A DNA stretch of 64,000 nt from Acidobacteriota bacterium (GCA_018268955.1 JAFDVO010000013.1:62001-126000), one strand, 5' to 3'; positions 9,896-18,064 are shown, counted from the stretch's first letter. Numbers and translations are program-made. The notes: generated by a model from the sequence alone, not told the origin.

Positions 9896-9910
9896 TGGCA
9901 CTGGGCTTGT
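9896..9910 (+). promoter_or_regulatory. Candidate sigma-54-like promoter element
   Basis: TGGCAC is followed after five bases by TTGT, close to the sigma-54 consensus TGGCAC-N5-TTGC. The downstream GC is replaced by GT, an important mismatch. It lies 44 bases before the ATG of the glycine-zipper gene. No enhancer site was identified. Confidence 0.3.
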
Positions 9911-9953
9911 TCTCTGGAGGGTGTCGCGCGAACGGCGCGCACTGGAGGCGGAG

Positions 9954-10487
9954 ATGACGAAGTACATCGCAGGGGTGTTGACGGTAATTGCCGCGGGCGT
10001 GTTGATGGTGGCCTACGGACTGCTGGTTCCGCGTGGGTCGATGGACGTTTCAGCCATGTCGATGACCGCGCCCGCGGGCTTCGCGTCAGGGACGGGGCTC
10101 CAGCAGCCGGTCGCGCTGTCGCAGCCGGTGGGTGGCATGGCGACGGTGGCCGGCTATCCGCAGGCGGCCACGCCTGTCGTGTACGTGCCGCAGGCCGCGC
10201 CCGCGATGACGTACGTGCCAGCGCCGCAGCCCGCCTACGCGCAGCCTGCGCCGCGGCCGATGCAGACGGTGGCCTACGAGCCGGTGCGGCGGGTGCGCGC
10301 CTCGAACACCCGGTACAGCGAGCGCTCGCGGTCGCAGCGCGACTGGAAGAAGACCGCGATGATCATCGGCGGATCGTCAGCAGCCGGCGCGGGCATCGGC
10401 GGGATCGTGGGCGGCGGCAAGGGCGCGCTGATCGGCGCGGCGATCGGTGGGGGCGCGAGCACCATCTACGAGACGATGAAGCATTGA
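9954..10487 (+). CDS. Membrane-anchored glycine-zipper protein
   Basis: This 177-residue protein starts at ATG 9954 behind a good GGAGG ribosome-binding site. An N-terminal hydrophobic segment (residues 6-25) is a signal anchor or signal peptide. A long Pro/Ala/Gln/Tyr-rich region follows, then a basic patch 'RSRSQRDWKK'. The C-terminal glycine zipper ('GAGIGGIVGGGKGALIGAA' with flanking Gly) is of the type found in outer-membrane or pore-associated small proteins. Many family members are of unknown role. The gene stands alone between the repeat-filled upstream gap and the DsbD-alpha-like gene. Confidence 0.75.
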   Translation: MTKYIAGVLTVIAAGVLMVAYGLLVPRGSMDVSAMSMTAPAGFASGTGLQQPVALSQPVGGMATVAGYPQAATPVVYVPQAAPAMTYVPAPQPAYAQPAPRPMQTVAYEPVRRVRASNTRYSERSRSQRDWKKTAMIIGGSSAAGAGIGGIVGGGKGALIGAAIGGGASTIYETMKH

Positions 10488-10540
10488 ATGTCGCGCGCGG
10501 CGTCCTCGACGGAGCCGCGGGGCCGCTCTAGAATGCTGGC

Positions 10541-11047
10541 ATGAAGACCGCGGCGTTCCTCGGCAGTCTCGTCGTCCTGCTCACCCTGGGTGCGGAGCCG
10601 TCCCGCGCCCAGGCGCTGCTCAGCGGCAAGCCGGTGGTGCAGCACGCGTCGGTGACTCCGTCCGCCAGCGCCACCAGCGCAAGCCCCGGCGCCAGGATCG
10701 CGCTCCACGCGGACGTCAGGCCCGACCGGTCCATCCACATCTACGGCGAGGGCGCGAAGGACTTCTCGCCGGTCCGCCTCGTGCTGACCCCGAACGCGAG
10801 CATCACCCCTGGCAAGCCGATCTACCCGAAACCCACGCCCATCGAGGTGCCAGGCACACCCGACAAGGTGCCGGCGTACAGTGCCCCGTTCCGCATTTCC
10901 GTCCCGGTGTCCGTGGCTCGAACCGCGAGGCCCGGCGACACCGTCACCATTGGCGCAGCGCTCAATTACCAGGCGTGTGACGACAGCGTCTGTTATCCGG
11001 TGACGGTGGCGCCCGTGCTCTGGACCGTGACGATCGCATCGCGCTAG
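10541..11047 (+). CDS. Exported DsbD N-terminal (alpha) domain-like protein
   Basis: This 168-residue protein has a signal peptide of about 23 residues. The mature part is a single immunoglobulin-like domain of the DsbD-alpha / 'disulphide bond corrector' family: 'IHIYGEGAKDFSPVRL' followed by the family signature 'LNYQACDDSVCYP' with Cys146 and Cys151 as the redox pair. In DsbD this domain passes electrons from the membrane to periplasmic clients. Here it stands alone without the membrane or gamma domains, so it would need an electron donor encoded elsewhere. It follows the glycine-zipper gene by 53 bases on the same strand. Confidence 0.8.
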   Translation: MKTAAFLGSLVVLLTLGAEPSRAQALLSGKPVVQHASVTPSASATSASPGARIALHADVRPDRSIHIYGEGAKDFSPVRLVLTPNASITPGKPIYPKPTPIEVPGTPDKVPAYSAPFRISVPVSVARTARPGDTVTIGAALNYQACDDSVCYPVTVAPVLWTVTIASR

Positions 11048-11180
11048 GCCCATCGTGCGTCGCTGCACGTCTGCGCGCGTGAGCGCCTGGGCAGCATCGC
11101 ACGCCCATGGCCCGCAGCGCCGTGGCGTTCCTGCGTGTGTGCGTTCGTGCGTTACGTGATTGCTCGCCAGCTCTGAGCAG

Positions 11181-11867
11181 TCAGAAAACCCTGCCGACCA
11201 GCGGGTAGCCCCAGAAGATCCCCAGGATGATCGACATCAACCCGACTGCGAAAGAGATTGCACGGGTGACCGTCCGGTGCGCGCCGAGCCGCGCGAGCGG
11301 CCAACCGAGGAGCCCTGAGAGGGCGGCCATCCCGACCGTCGAGCCGAGGCCGAAGAGCGCCATGTAGCTCAGGCGCGCCGCAGTCGAGGGCAGCGTCGTC
11401 AGCACGAGCGCCGTCAAGGCGCCGCTGCCGGCGAGCCCGTGGATCGCGCCGATCAGCAGCGGACGACGGGCGAGGGTCCAGGTACCGATGTGGACGTGGG
11501 CCGGCAGCCCCGAGTGCTGGTGGACGGCGAACGCATGTGAGTGCAGGTGCGAAGGCTGTCCGAGTGACCACGCCTGGTGCAAGGCTCTCGAGCCGAGCAC
11601 GATCAGCATGACGGCGACGAGCAGTTCGAAGAAGTCGGCGACTCGGGCCGGCAGTTCGGCGCGCAGCAGGACCAGAAACGCGCCGACGATCACGAGCCCG
11701 ACCGTGTGGCCGAGCCCCCAGCAGATCCCGAGGAACGCAGCCTTCAGGCTGCTGCGCTCGCGGCTCACGAGCGTGGATACCGCAGCGAGGTGATCCGGTT
11801 CGAGGGCGTGACGCATCCCGAGCAGCGATCCGAAACCGGAGCTGGTGATGAGCTCGAGAACGGCCAT
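11181..11867 (-). CDS. Nickel/cobalt-type (UreH/NiCoT-like) membrane transporter
   Basis: A 228-residue integral membrane protein with about six hydrophobic segments. The first helix carries 'RHALEPDHLAAV', matching the HX4DH metal motif of nickel/cobalt permeases (His20, Asp25, His26). A second conserved site, 'GLGHTVGL', and a His-rich cytoplasmic loop ('SHLHSHAFAVHQHSG') support metal binding. The length and layout fit the short UreH-like branch. No urease or hydrogenase genes lie nearby, so the metal is inferred. It is divergent from crcB, with 24 bases between starts. Confidence 0.72.
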   Translation of the reverse strand: MAVLELITSSGFGSLLGMRHALEPDHLAAVSTLVSRERSSLKAAFLGICWGLGHTVGLVIVGAFLVLLRAELPARVADFFELLVAVMLIVLGSRALHQAWSLGQPSHLHSHAFAVHQHSGLPAHVHIGTWTLARRPLLIGAIHGLAGSGALTALVLTTLPSTAARLSYMALFGLGSTVGMAALSGLLGWPLARLGAHRTVTRAISFAVGLMSIILGIFWGYPLVGRVF

Positions 11868-11891
11868 AATGCGGTACAGGATTCATCTTAC

Positions 11892-12263
11892 GTGAACATC
11901 CTGCTCATTGCGATTGGCGGGGCGGTCGGGTCGGTGTGCCGCTACCTGGTCACCTCCGCCGTGCTGCGCGCCCTCGGCACGCTGTTTCCCGCAGGGACCT
12001 TTGCCGTCAACGTCATCGGGTGCTTCGCGTTCGGGCTGATCACCGGGCTGGCGCAGGAGCGGGTCAACCTCACCCCAGACATGCGCGCACTGCTGCTTGC
12101 GGGCGTGCTCGGCGGGTTCACGACCTTCTCGTCCTACATGAACGAGAGCGTCGTGCTCGTCCGTCAAGGACAGTTCCTCTGGGCCGGCCTCAATCTCGGG
12201 GGGCAGGTCGTCACCGGGTTCGTCGCCTTCTGGATCGCGTTCTCGGTCGCCTCCTGGCGGTAA
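11892..12263 (+). CDS. crcB: Fluoride ion channel CrcB/Fluc
   Basis: A 123-residue protein with four hydrophobic helices. It has the family signatures 'GGAVGSVCRY', 'GTFAVNVIGCFAFG' (with the conserved pore Asn) and 'GVLGGFTTFSSY' (the Phe-box). CrcB/Fluc proteins form dual-topology dimers that export fluoride. The start is GTG 11892; a longer upstream frame would run through the divergent transporter gene and is not credible. With only 24 bases between the two starts there is no room for a fluoride riboswitch. The stop is immediately followed by repeat element copy B. Confidence 0.93.
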   Translation: MNILLIAIGGAVGSVCRYLVTSAVLRALGTLFPAGTFAVNVIGCFAFGLITGLAQERVNLTPDMRALLLAGVLGGFTTFSSYMNESVVLVRQGQFLWAGLNLGGQVVTGFVAFWIAFSVASWR

Positions 12264-12363
12264 GAGCCTGGTTCAAGGCTCCACCGCGGAGGACGCTGAG
12301 GCCACGGAGAGGTATTCCCAAAAGAACTTCCGCGACCTCCGCGCACTCCGCGGTGGCGCTCTT
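12264..12363 (-). repeat. Dispersed inverted-repeat element, copy B
   Basis: The element starts right after the crcB stop. Arms CCACCGCGGAG (12281-12291) and CTCCGCGGTGG (12346-12356) are perfect complements, and AGAGC/GCTCT lie at the ends. Read on the minus strand it aligns with copy A at 9655-9758. It could act as a terminator-like hairpin for crcB. Confidence 0.75.
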
Positions 12364-12415
12364 GTACCGTTGAAACGCACTCTTATCCTCGGTGGCCCCC
12401 GTGATAGAGCTCTTG

Positions 12416-12457
12416 TCCTCAGTTCTCATTTCTGACGTCTAACTTCTAACGTCCGGG
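12416..12457. repeat. 7-bp array supplying the oligopeptidase stop codon
   Basis: On the plus strand the units are TCCTCAG, TTCTCAT, TTCTGAC, GTCTAAC, TTCTAAC and GTCCGGG. On the minus strand this reads GACGTTAGAAGTTAGAC, a word almost repeated at 56937-56952. The stop and last codons of the oligopeptidase B gene (12439) lie within the array. Confidence 0.75.
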
Positions 12458-14565
12458 TTCCTGTTCACCAGGAGCACGAACGCATAGTGCAGCGCCGTCT
12501 CGCGGAGGCGTTCGAACCGCCCCGACTTGCCGGCGTGCCCAGCCTCCATGTAGGTGCGAAGCAGCAGCAGGTGGTCGTCCGTCTTGCGCGTGCGCAGGCG
12601 GGCGACCCACTTCGCGGGCTCCCAGTAGGTCACCCTCGGATCGGTGAGGCCCGCCGTCACGAGGATGTGCGGATAGGCCTGTGCAATGACGTTGTCGTAG
12701 GGCGAGTACGAGCCGATGTACTCGAACACCTCACGGCTCTCGATCGGGTTGCCCCACTCCGGCCACTCGATAGGGGTCAGCGGCAGTTCGCCGTCGCAGA
12801 TGGTGTTCAGCACATCGACGAAGGGCACGTGCGCGACAACCGCGCGGAAGAGGTCCGGCCGCATGTTCGCGACGGCGCCCACCAGCATCCCTCCGGCACT
12901 TCCGCCTTCGATGGTGATCTGGCCCGGCTTCGTCACCGCCTGTGCGCCGCTCGACAGATGCTCGGCGGCCGCGATGAAGTCGAGGAACGTGTTCTTCTTC
13001 TCCAGCTCGCGCCCGTGGCGGTACCAGCCGTATCCCTTGTCCTTGCCGCCGCGAATGTGCGCGATCGCATAGATGAAGCCACGGTCGACGAGGCTCAGGC
13101 GCGTGACTGAGAACGCAGGCGGGATGATGATGCCGTACGAGCCGTAGCCGTACAGGAGCAACGGCGCCGATCCGTCGAGCGGCGTCGACGTGCGCCACAG
13201 CAGGGAGATGGGGACCTGCTCGCCGTCGTGGCTGGTGGCGAACACACGCGACGATCGGTACTGCGACGCGTCGTGTCCACTCGGGACGATCTGTTGCTTT
13301 CGCAGCACCCGCGTCCGCGCACGCATGTCGTAGTCGAAGATCTGCTCTGGGGTGGTCATCGACGAGTACGAGAAGCGGAGCGTCGTCGTGTCGTATTCGA
13401 AACCCGGCTCGAGCCCGAGCGCGTACGCCTCTTCATCGAGGGCAATGGCGTGCTCTGTGTCGTCGGCATGGCGGATGACGATCCGCTGCAGGCCGGCTTC
13501 GCGTTCCAGCCGGACGACCTCGCCGGCGAAGCAGAGGAGGCCTTCGATCAACCGGCCGGGCACGTGCGGCACCCAGTCGCGCCAGTGCTCGCGCGAGGGC
13601 GTGGACGCAGGCGTGCGCATCACCTTGAAGTCCTCCGCGCCGCCCGCGTTCGTCAGGATGATCAGCTCGTCGCCGTGGCCGTGCACGCTGTACTCGACCC
13701 CGTGCTGGCGAGGCGCAACCAGCCGTGGCTCACTGGTCGGGTTCGCCGCGTCGATCAGGCGCACCTCCGTCGTCACGTGGTCACCGCTGGCGATCACGAC
13801 GAAGCGGCGGTTTTCTGTGAGGCCGAGGGAGACGAAGAAACCGGAGTCGTCCTCTTCGTACACCAGCACATCGTCTGACTGCGAGGTGCCGAGGCAGTGG
13901 CGGAAGACGCGGCACGGCCTGTGGTTCCGATCGAGCACGGTGTAGAACACGTGCGCGCTGTCCATGGCCCACACCACACGCCCGGAGGTCTCACTCAGCG
14001 TCTCGCCGTAGCTGACCGTCCCGTCGAACTCGCGGAAGCGGACCGTGAAGAGCTCGGACCCGAGCGTGTCGACCGCATACGCGAAGCGCGAATGATCCGG
14101 CGCGTGCGCGATGCCGCCGATGCGGAAGTACGACGCGCCTGACGATTCGGAGTCGCCATCGAAGAACACCTGATCCTGACCGGCCGCTGTGGCACGGGGC
14201 CGCCGCACGAACCGCGGATACTGGCCACCGGTCCGAAAGGCGCTGAAGTACTCCCACGCGCCGTCCGGCGCAGGCACCGACGCGTCATCTTCCGCGATGC
14301 GGCCCTTCATCTCCGCGAAGAGCTGCTCCTGCAGGTCCTCCGTTCCACGCATGACTGCTGCGGTGTACGTGTTCTCGGCCTCGAGGTACGCGCGGATGTC
14401 GGCCGGCAGTTGCGCCGGGTCGCGGATGACGTCCTGCCAGTTGTCGGCACGATGCCAGGCGAATTCGTCGGTACGGGAGATGCCGTGCGCGGTCAGCGTG
14501 ACGGGCTTCTGCGGCGCGCGTGGGGGCTGCGGGTGCGGGATCGAGGGCATCCTCTTATTGTCCAC
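12439..14565 (-). CDS. ptrB: Oligopeptidase B (S9 family serine peptidase)
   Basis: A 708-residue protein, the usual size for oligopeptidase B, with a seven-bladed propeller region (about residues 80-420) and a C-terminal alpha/beta-hydrolase domain. The nucleophile is in 'GGSAGG' (Ser near 557), with Asp in 'LTDPRV' (near 641) and His in 'AGHAGKSGR' (near 676). The segments 'YGSYG' and 'HIRGGKDKGYGWY' are typical of the family. It cleaves short peptides after basic residues in the cytoplasm; no signal peptide is seen. The start is GTG 14565 or ATG 14550. The extreme C-terminus ('DVRS') and stop are encoded by a 7-bp repeat array rather than conserved sequence. Confidence 0.92.
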   Translation of the reverse strand: MDNKRMPSIPHPQPPRAPQKPVTLTAHGISRTDEFAWHRADNWQDVIRDPAQLPADIRAYLEAENTYTAAVMRGTEDLQEQLFAEMKGRIAEDDASVPAPDGAWEYFSAFRTGGQYPRFVRRPRATAAGQDQVFFDGDSESSGASYFRIGGIAHAPDHSRFAYAVDTLGSELFTVRFREFDGTVSYGETLSETSGRVVWAMDSAHVFYTVLDRNHRPCRVFRHCLGTSQSDDVLVYEEDDSGFFVSLGLTENRRFVVIASGDHVTTEVRLIDAANPTSEPRLVAPRQHGVEYSVHGHGDELIILTNAGGAEDFKVMRTPASTPSREHWRDWVPHVPGRLIEGLLCFAGEVVRLEREAGLQRIVIRHADDTEHAIALDEEAYALGLEPGFEYDTTTLRFSYSSMTTPEQIFDYDMRARTRVLRKQQIVPSGHDASQYRSSRVFATSHDGEQVPISLLWRTSTPLDGSAPLLLYGYGSYGIIIPPAFSVTRLSLVDRGFIYAIAHIRGGKDKGYGWYRHGRELEKKNTFLDFIAAAEHLSSGAQAVTKPGQITIEGGSAGGMLVGAVANMRPDLFRAVVAHVPFVDVLNTICDGELPLTPIEWPEWGNPIESREVFEYIGSYSPYDNVIAQAYPHILVTAGLTDPRVTYWEPAKWVARLRTRKTDDHLLLLRTYMEAGHAGKSGRFERLRETALHYAFVLLVNRNPDVRS

Positions 14566-14716
14566 GCCTTTCCCGTGTCAACGGTTGTCCAGCCAGTCCG
14601 ACGATGGTAGCGTCGTCGTCCTCCGGGGTCAGGTGCATAGCTCGACCGTGGCACGCAGCTCGCACCACCGTTCGTTCAACGCACCGCCGTGAGAGGCGGC
14701 TGCACACGAACCGGAG

Positions 14717-15754
14717 ATGCCCGTGCCACATAAACACATCGAGATTCGCGTGGAAAACCTCGAGCAGACCGTTGCCTCACTGCAGTCGCTGCCCCGCCAG
14801 GTGCACGATCTCTCGTCGCAGTTCCTGCAACTGCGGCAAGACGTTCGGACTGATATTTCTGCGCTGACAGTGCGGGTCGATCGACTCGAAACTGGGGTCG
14901 GCGCGCTCCGCAGTGATGTTGTGGAGCTTCGAGGTGAGGTCGGCGACCTGCGTGAGGACGTTGGCGAACTGCGTGGTGACGTCGGTGAGCTGCGCGGTGA
15001 GGTGGGTGAGCTGCACGGGAACATTGGCGGGCTACGTGACGAGGTTCGTGGAATGCACGGCGAGCTCAGTGAGGTCAGGGCTGAACTCGGAGCAGTGCGG
15101 GGCGAAGCGCGAGAGATTCGCAGTGAACTTCGGGACGTTCGAAGTGACATCCGGGAACTACGCACTGACGTCGGCAGCCTGCGCGATGAACTGCGCACCG
15201 AAGCGGGCGGATTGCGGGGTGAGCTGCGCACTGAAGTGGGTGGGCTTCGCGACGAACTGCGCACCCAAGTGGGTGGCCTGCGCGAGGAGCTGCACACCGA
15301 AGTGAGCGGGCTTCGCGAGGAGGTGCGCACTGAAGTGGGTGGGCTTCGCGAGGAGCTGCACACCGAAGTGAGCGGGCTTCGCGAGGAGCTGCACACCGAA
15401 GTGAGTGGGCTTCGCGAGGAGCTGCACACTGAAGTGGGTGGCCTGCGCGAGGAGCTGCACACCGAAGTGAGTGACCTGCGCACTGAGCTCTACACCGTCC
15501 GCGATGAACTGAGTGGCCACATCAGTGGCCTGCGCACTGAGCTCTACATCGTCCGCGATGAACTGAGTGGCCACATCAGTGGTCTGCGCGGCGAGCTCCA
15601 TACCGTTCGCGACGAACTGCGCGCCGACATGGCGGCAATGAACAAGGAGCTGGCGGGTGCGATTCTGGACCAGGGGGCTGAGATGCGGAGCCTCTTCAAC
15701 GAACTCGCCAATCGCATCGCGCTTCCTGGCGGGGGGCATCAGCCTCGCGAGTGA
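14717..15754 (+). CDS. Long coiled-coil protein with heptad-to-hendecad repeats
   Basis: A 345-residue protein that is almost entirely a charged coiled coil with no cysteine. Residues 60-112 run in 7-residue units ('GELRGEV' type). Residues 152-250 are nine perfect-register 11-residue units ('VGGLREELHTE' type). Residues 254-307 are three 18-residue units ('LRTELYTVRDELSGHISG' type), that is 7+11. The period change implies a change of superhelix handedness or pitch. A short non-repeat C-terminus ends in a helical stretch 'MRSLFNELANRIAL'. There is no signal peptide or membrane segment. GTG 14723 is an alternative start with better GGAG spacing. No function is recognised. Confidence 0.8.
   Translation: MPVPHKHIEIRVENLEQTVASLQSLPRQVHDLSSQFLQLRQDVRTDISALTVRVDRLETGVGALRSDVVELRGEVGDLREDVGELRGDVGELRGEVGELHGNIGGLRDEVRGMHGELSEVRAELGAVRGEAREIRSELRDVRSDIRELRTDVGSLRDELRTEAGGLRGELRTEVGGLRDELRTQVGGLREELHTEVSGLREEVRTEVGGLREELHTEVSGLREELHTEVSGLREELHTEVGGLREELHTEVSDLRTELYTVRDELSGHISGLRTELYIVRDELSGHISGLRGELHTVRDELRADMAAMNKELAGAILDQGAEMRSLFNELANRIALPGGGHQPRE
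15170..15466 (+). repeat. Nine tandem 33-bp coding repeats
   Basis: Each 33-bp unit encodes one 11-residue coiled-coil repeat; adjacent units are nearly identical at DNA level (GAGGAGCTGCACACCGAAGT recurs). Two 54-bp units follow at 15476-15583. Units are multiples of three, so copy number can change without a frameshift. Confidence 0.85.
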
Positions 15755-15837
15755 TCGCGCCCTGGTCAGCAATCACCGATTCGAATCAGACATCAGCAAT
15801 CCCGCTCAGCGGATTCGGAAGAGCCAACTGTCGATGG

Positions 15838-17145
15838 TCAGATTTCCCTGACCCCGTGGCTGCGGATGAGGAAGTAGATCGCGACGCCGACGAGCAGGAC
15901 GCCGTTGATCTGCAGCACGGCCGGCGCGCCGATGTAGGTGGCGGCCCAGCCACTGGCGAGGCTGCCGAGCGGCATCCCGCCACGGAAGGCGAGCATGTAG
16001 ATGCTCATGACGCGCCCACGCATCTCGTTCGGTGCGGTGAGCTGCACGAGCGAGGTGACGGTCGAGAAGACCATCATCAGTGCGGCGCCGGTCAGGAACA
16101 GCAGCAGGTCGCTCAGCCACATCGTGCGTGACATCGCGAAAGCGACGATGAAGAGGCCGTAGGCGACCTGGACGAGCAGCACGGTCAGGCCCATGCGCGG
16201 GAACTTGCCCATCCACGCGACGACCAGCGCGCCGACCACCGAGCCCGCGCCCGAGAACGCCAGCAGGTGGCTGTAGGTGTTCGCCCCCTCCTTGAACACC
16301 GTCTTGGTGAAGACCGGCAGGAACGTCAGCACCGCAAATCCAAGGAACGTCGTCGTGGCCGCCAGCACGATCAGGGCGATGAGCGTGCCCTGTTCGCGGA
16401 CGTAGCGGATGCCGCCGGCGAGTTCGTCGCTGATGCTCTTCTGCTGCGTGGGCGGGCTGAACTTCACGCGCAGCGACATGAGCGTGTAGATCACGACCAG
16501 GAAGGAGGCTGCGTTCAGCGCGAAGCAGAGCGCCATCGCCTGCTGATCGCCAAGCCCCCAGCCCGTGCCCGCCGCAATCGTGACGCCGAAGAGCAGCGGA
16601 CCGATGACGCGCGCGATGTTGAACTGGATCGAGTTGAGGGCGACGGCGTTCGGCAGATCCTTCTTGTCCACGAGCGAGGGGACGAGCGTCTGGTACGCCG
16701 GCCCGCCGAAGGACTGTGCGATCCCGGTCACGAACGAGAGCGTGAGGATCCAGGGGATCGTCACGTAGTCGCCAAAGACGAGCAGCGCGAGTGCCGCTGC
16801 GGTCGCCATCTGCAGGTACTGCGAGCTCAGCAATGTCCGCCGTGAATCACGTCGGTCCGCGAGCACGCCGCCGACGAGCGTGAAGAGCATGATCGGCAAC
16901 TGCTGCAGGAACGAGTCGAGCCCGAGGAAGAACGCCGCGCGGCTCTCGGTCGCAAGCGAGGTCACCATCCAGTTCTGGGCGGTGATCTGGACCCAGGTGC
17001 CTACGCTCGAGGTACACGCGCCCAGCCACTGCACGCGAAAGTCGCGGTAGGTGAACGCCGCGAACATCCGGTGGAGCGCCTTGGACCCGAGAATCGCGGG
17101 AGCGTCGGGGGCGGGAGCGGCCTCTGCTCGAGTGGTGTTGGACAC
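15838..17145 (-). CDS. MFS transporter (MFS_3 / EntS-like)
   Basis: A 435-residue membrane protein with twelve predicted helices. An N-terminal cytoplasmic stretch precedes 'FRVQWLGACTSSVGTWVQITAQNWMV', the usual first-helix pattern of the MFS_3 group (enterobactin-exporter-like). The loop 2-3 signature appears as 'GGVLADRRDSRR', and 'PNEMRGRVMSIYMLAFRGGMPLGSLASGW' is typical of the second half. These proteins are proton-driven exporters; the substrate is unknown and there is no siderophore biosynthesis gene nearby. The start is 130 bases from imuA, in divergent orientation. Confidence 0.88.
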   Translation of the reverse strand: MSNTTRAEAAPAPDAPAILGSKALHRMFAAFTYRDFRVQWLGACTSSVGTWVQITAQNWMVTSLATESRAAFFLGLDSFLQQLPIMLFTLVGGVLADRRDSRRTLLSSQYLQMATAAALALLVFGDYVTIPWILTLSFVTGIAQSFGGPAYQTLVPSLVDKKDLPNAVALNSIQFNIARVIGPLLFGVTIAAGTGWGLGDQQAMALCFALNAASFLVVIYTLMSLRVKFSPPTQQKSISDELAGGIRYVREQGTLIALIVLAATTTFLGFAVLTFLPVFTKTVFKEGANTYSHLLAFSGAGSVVGALVVAWMGKFPRMGLTVLLVQVAYGLFIVAFAMSRTMWLSDLLLFLTGAALMMVFSTVTSLVQLTAPNEMRGRVMSIYMLAFRGGMPLGSLASGWAATYIGAPAVLQINGVLLVGVAIYFLIRSHGVREI

Positions 17146-17215
17146 GTAACGTTTTGTCGCGCAGGACTTTAGCCTGCACGAGCGCGCCGCTCATCTTACC
17201 GCAGCCGCATCCCAC

Positions 17216-17261
17216 TTGATCGCGCGAAACGCGGTGGGCTATAGTTTGCGGGTAGGCGAAC
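17216..17261 (+). promoter_or_regulatory. Candidate imuA promoter and overlapping operator dyad
   Basis: TTGATC (17216-17221) and TATAGT (17240-17245) are spaced by 18 bases, a sigma-70-like arrangement. An imperfect dyad, GTTTGC (17244-17249) and GCGAAC (17256-17261) separated by six bases, overlaps the -10. imuA operons are generally LexA-controlled, so this dyad is a candidate SOS box, but it is one example with a one-base mismatch between arms. Confidence 0.4.
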
Positions 17262-17275
17262 AAAAGGCGAAAACA

Positions 17276-18064
17276 ATGCTGCCTGCCCGCGCTGACCGCA
17301 ACACGCTCATCTCTGCACTTCGGGCCCGCCGGCTCGATCGGACCCTGACCTCCACATTGCCTGACGTTCGTCCTCGCGACGAGCAGGCGGTGGCTCCGAC
17401 GGGCGTACCTGCTGTCGATGGGCGGCTCGGGGGGGGGCTGCCACGGGGCCAGCTGTCGGAAGTGGTCGGGGCCCGGTCCTCGGGACGCACGTCGCTGCTG
17501 CTGCAGGCGATCGCGTCGGCGACACAGCGGGGCGAACTGGTGGCCCTGGTCGATGCGCTGGACATGCTGGATGTGCCGACCGCTGTCGCGGCAGGCGTCG
17601 ATCTGTCGCGCCTGCTGTGGGTGCGAGGGCATGTCGCGCTGCACGCCGGCTTCTGCCGCGACTTCGCGCAGCGATCGATGGAGCAGGCCGTGCGTGCGGT
17701 CGGCCTCGTGCTGCAGGCGGGCAACGTCGGCCTGGTCGTGCTCGATGTCGCCGAGGCTCCGCCCGATGCCGTGCGCCGGCTGCCGTTCACGACGTGGCTG
17801 CGGTTGCAGCGCATGGTCGAAGGCAGCCAGACGGCAGCCGTGCTGGTCGGCAGTGCGCCCATGGCGCGGAGTTCCGCGGGTGTGTCGATCCGGCTGCAGC
17901 GCGCCACCGCCGGTGCCGCGGCCACCGTGTCCAGCACGCATGCGCGCTTCTCGGGTGCGCTGTTCGAGGGGCTCTCGATTGAAGCCGGGGTGTCCCGTGC
18001 GCGGGTGCAGCCCGTAGATAGTTCGGCGATCGCACTGACCACACGAGCTGCACATCATGTCTGA
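17276..18064 (+). CDS. imuA: ImuA, RecA-like mutasome accessory protein
   Basis: A 262-residue RecA-fold protein. Residues around 40-60 read 'VDGRLGGGLPRGQLSEVVGARSSGRTSLLLQ', the ImuA/RecA start. The Walker A motif has Arg in place of the usual Lys ('GARSSGRTS'), which is common in ImuA and suggests weak or no ATP hydrolysis. The motif 'VGLVVLDV' fits Walker B. ImuA acts with ImuB and DnaE2 in SOS-induced translesion synthesis. ATG 17276 is chosen over TTG 17216 because the likely promoter lies between them and AAGG sits nine bases upstream. Its stop overlaps the imuB start by 8 bases. Confidence 0.88.
   Translation: MLPARADRNTLISALRARRLDRTLTSTLPDVRPRDEQAVAPTGVPAVDGRLGGGLPRGQLSEVVGARSSGRTSLLLQAIASATQRGELVALVDALDMLDVPTAVAAGVDLSRLLWVRGHVALHAGFCRDFAQRSMEQAVRAVGLVLQAGNVGLVVLDVAEAPPDAVRRLPFTTWLRLQRMVEGSQTAAVLVGSAPMARSSAGVSIRLQRATAGAAATVSSTHARFSGALFEGLSIEAGVSRARVQPVDSSAIALTTRAAHHV

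Noticed and set aside
9153-9953. Coding extension of the glycine-zipper gene to 9153
   Set aside because: The extension runs antisense through the response regulator and the repeat arrays; ATG 9954 has a good ribosome-binding site and signal segment.
11868-11891. Fluoride riboswitch upstream of crcB
   Set aside because: Only 24 bases separate the divergent starts, too few for the crcB riboswitch fold.
14629-15483. A 284-residue Ser/Arg-repeat frame opposite the coiled-coil gene
   Set aside because: Its repeats simply mirror the 33-bp coding repeats on the plus strand; the plus-strand frame has the coiled-coil pattern and a better start.
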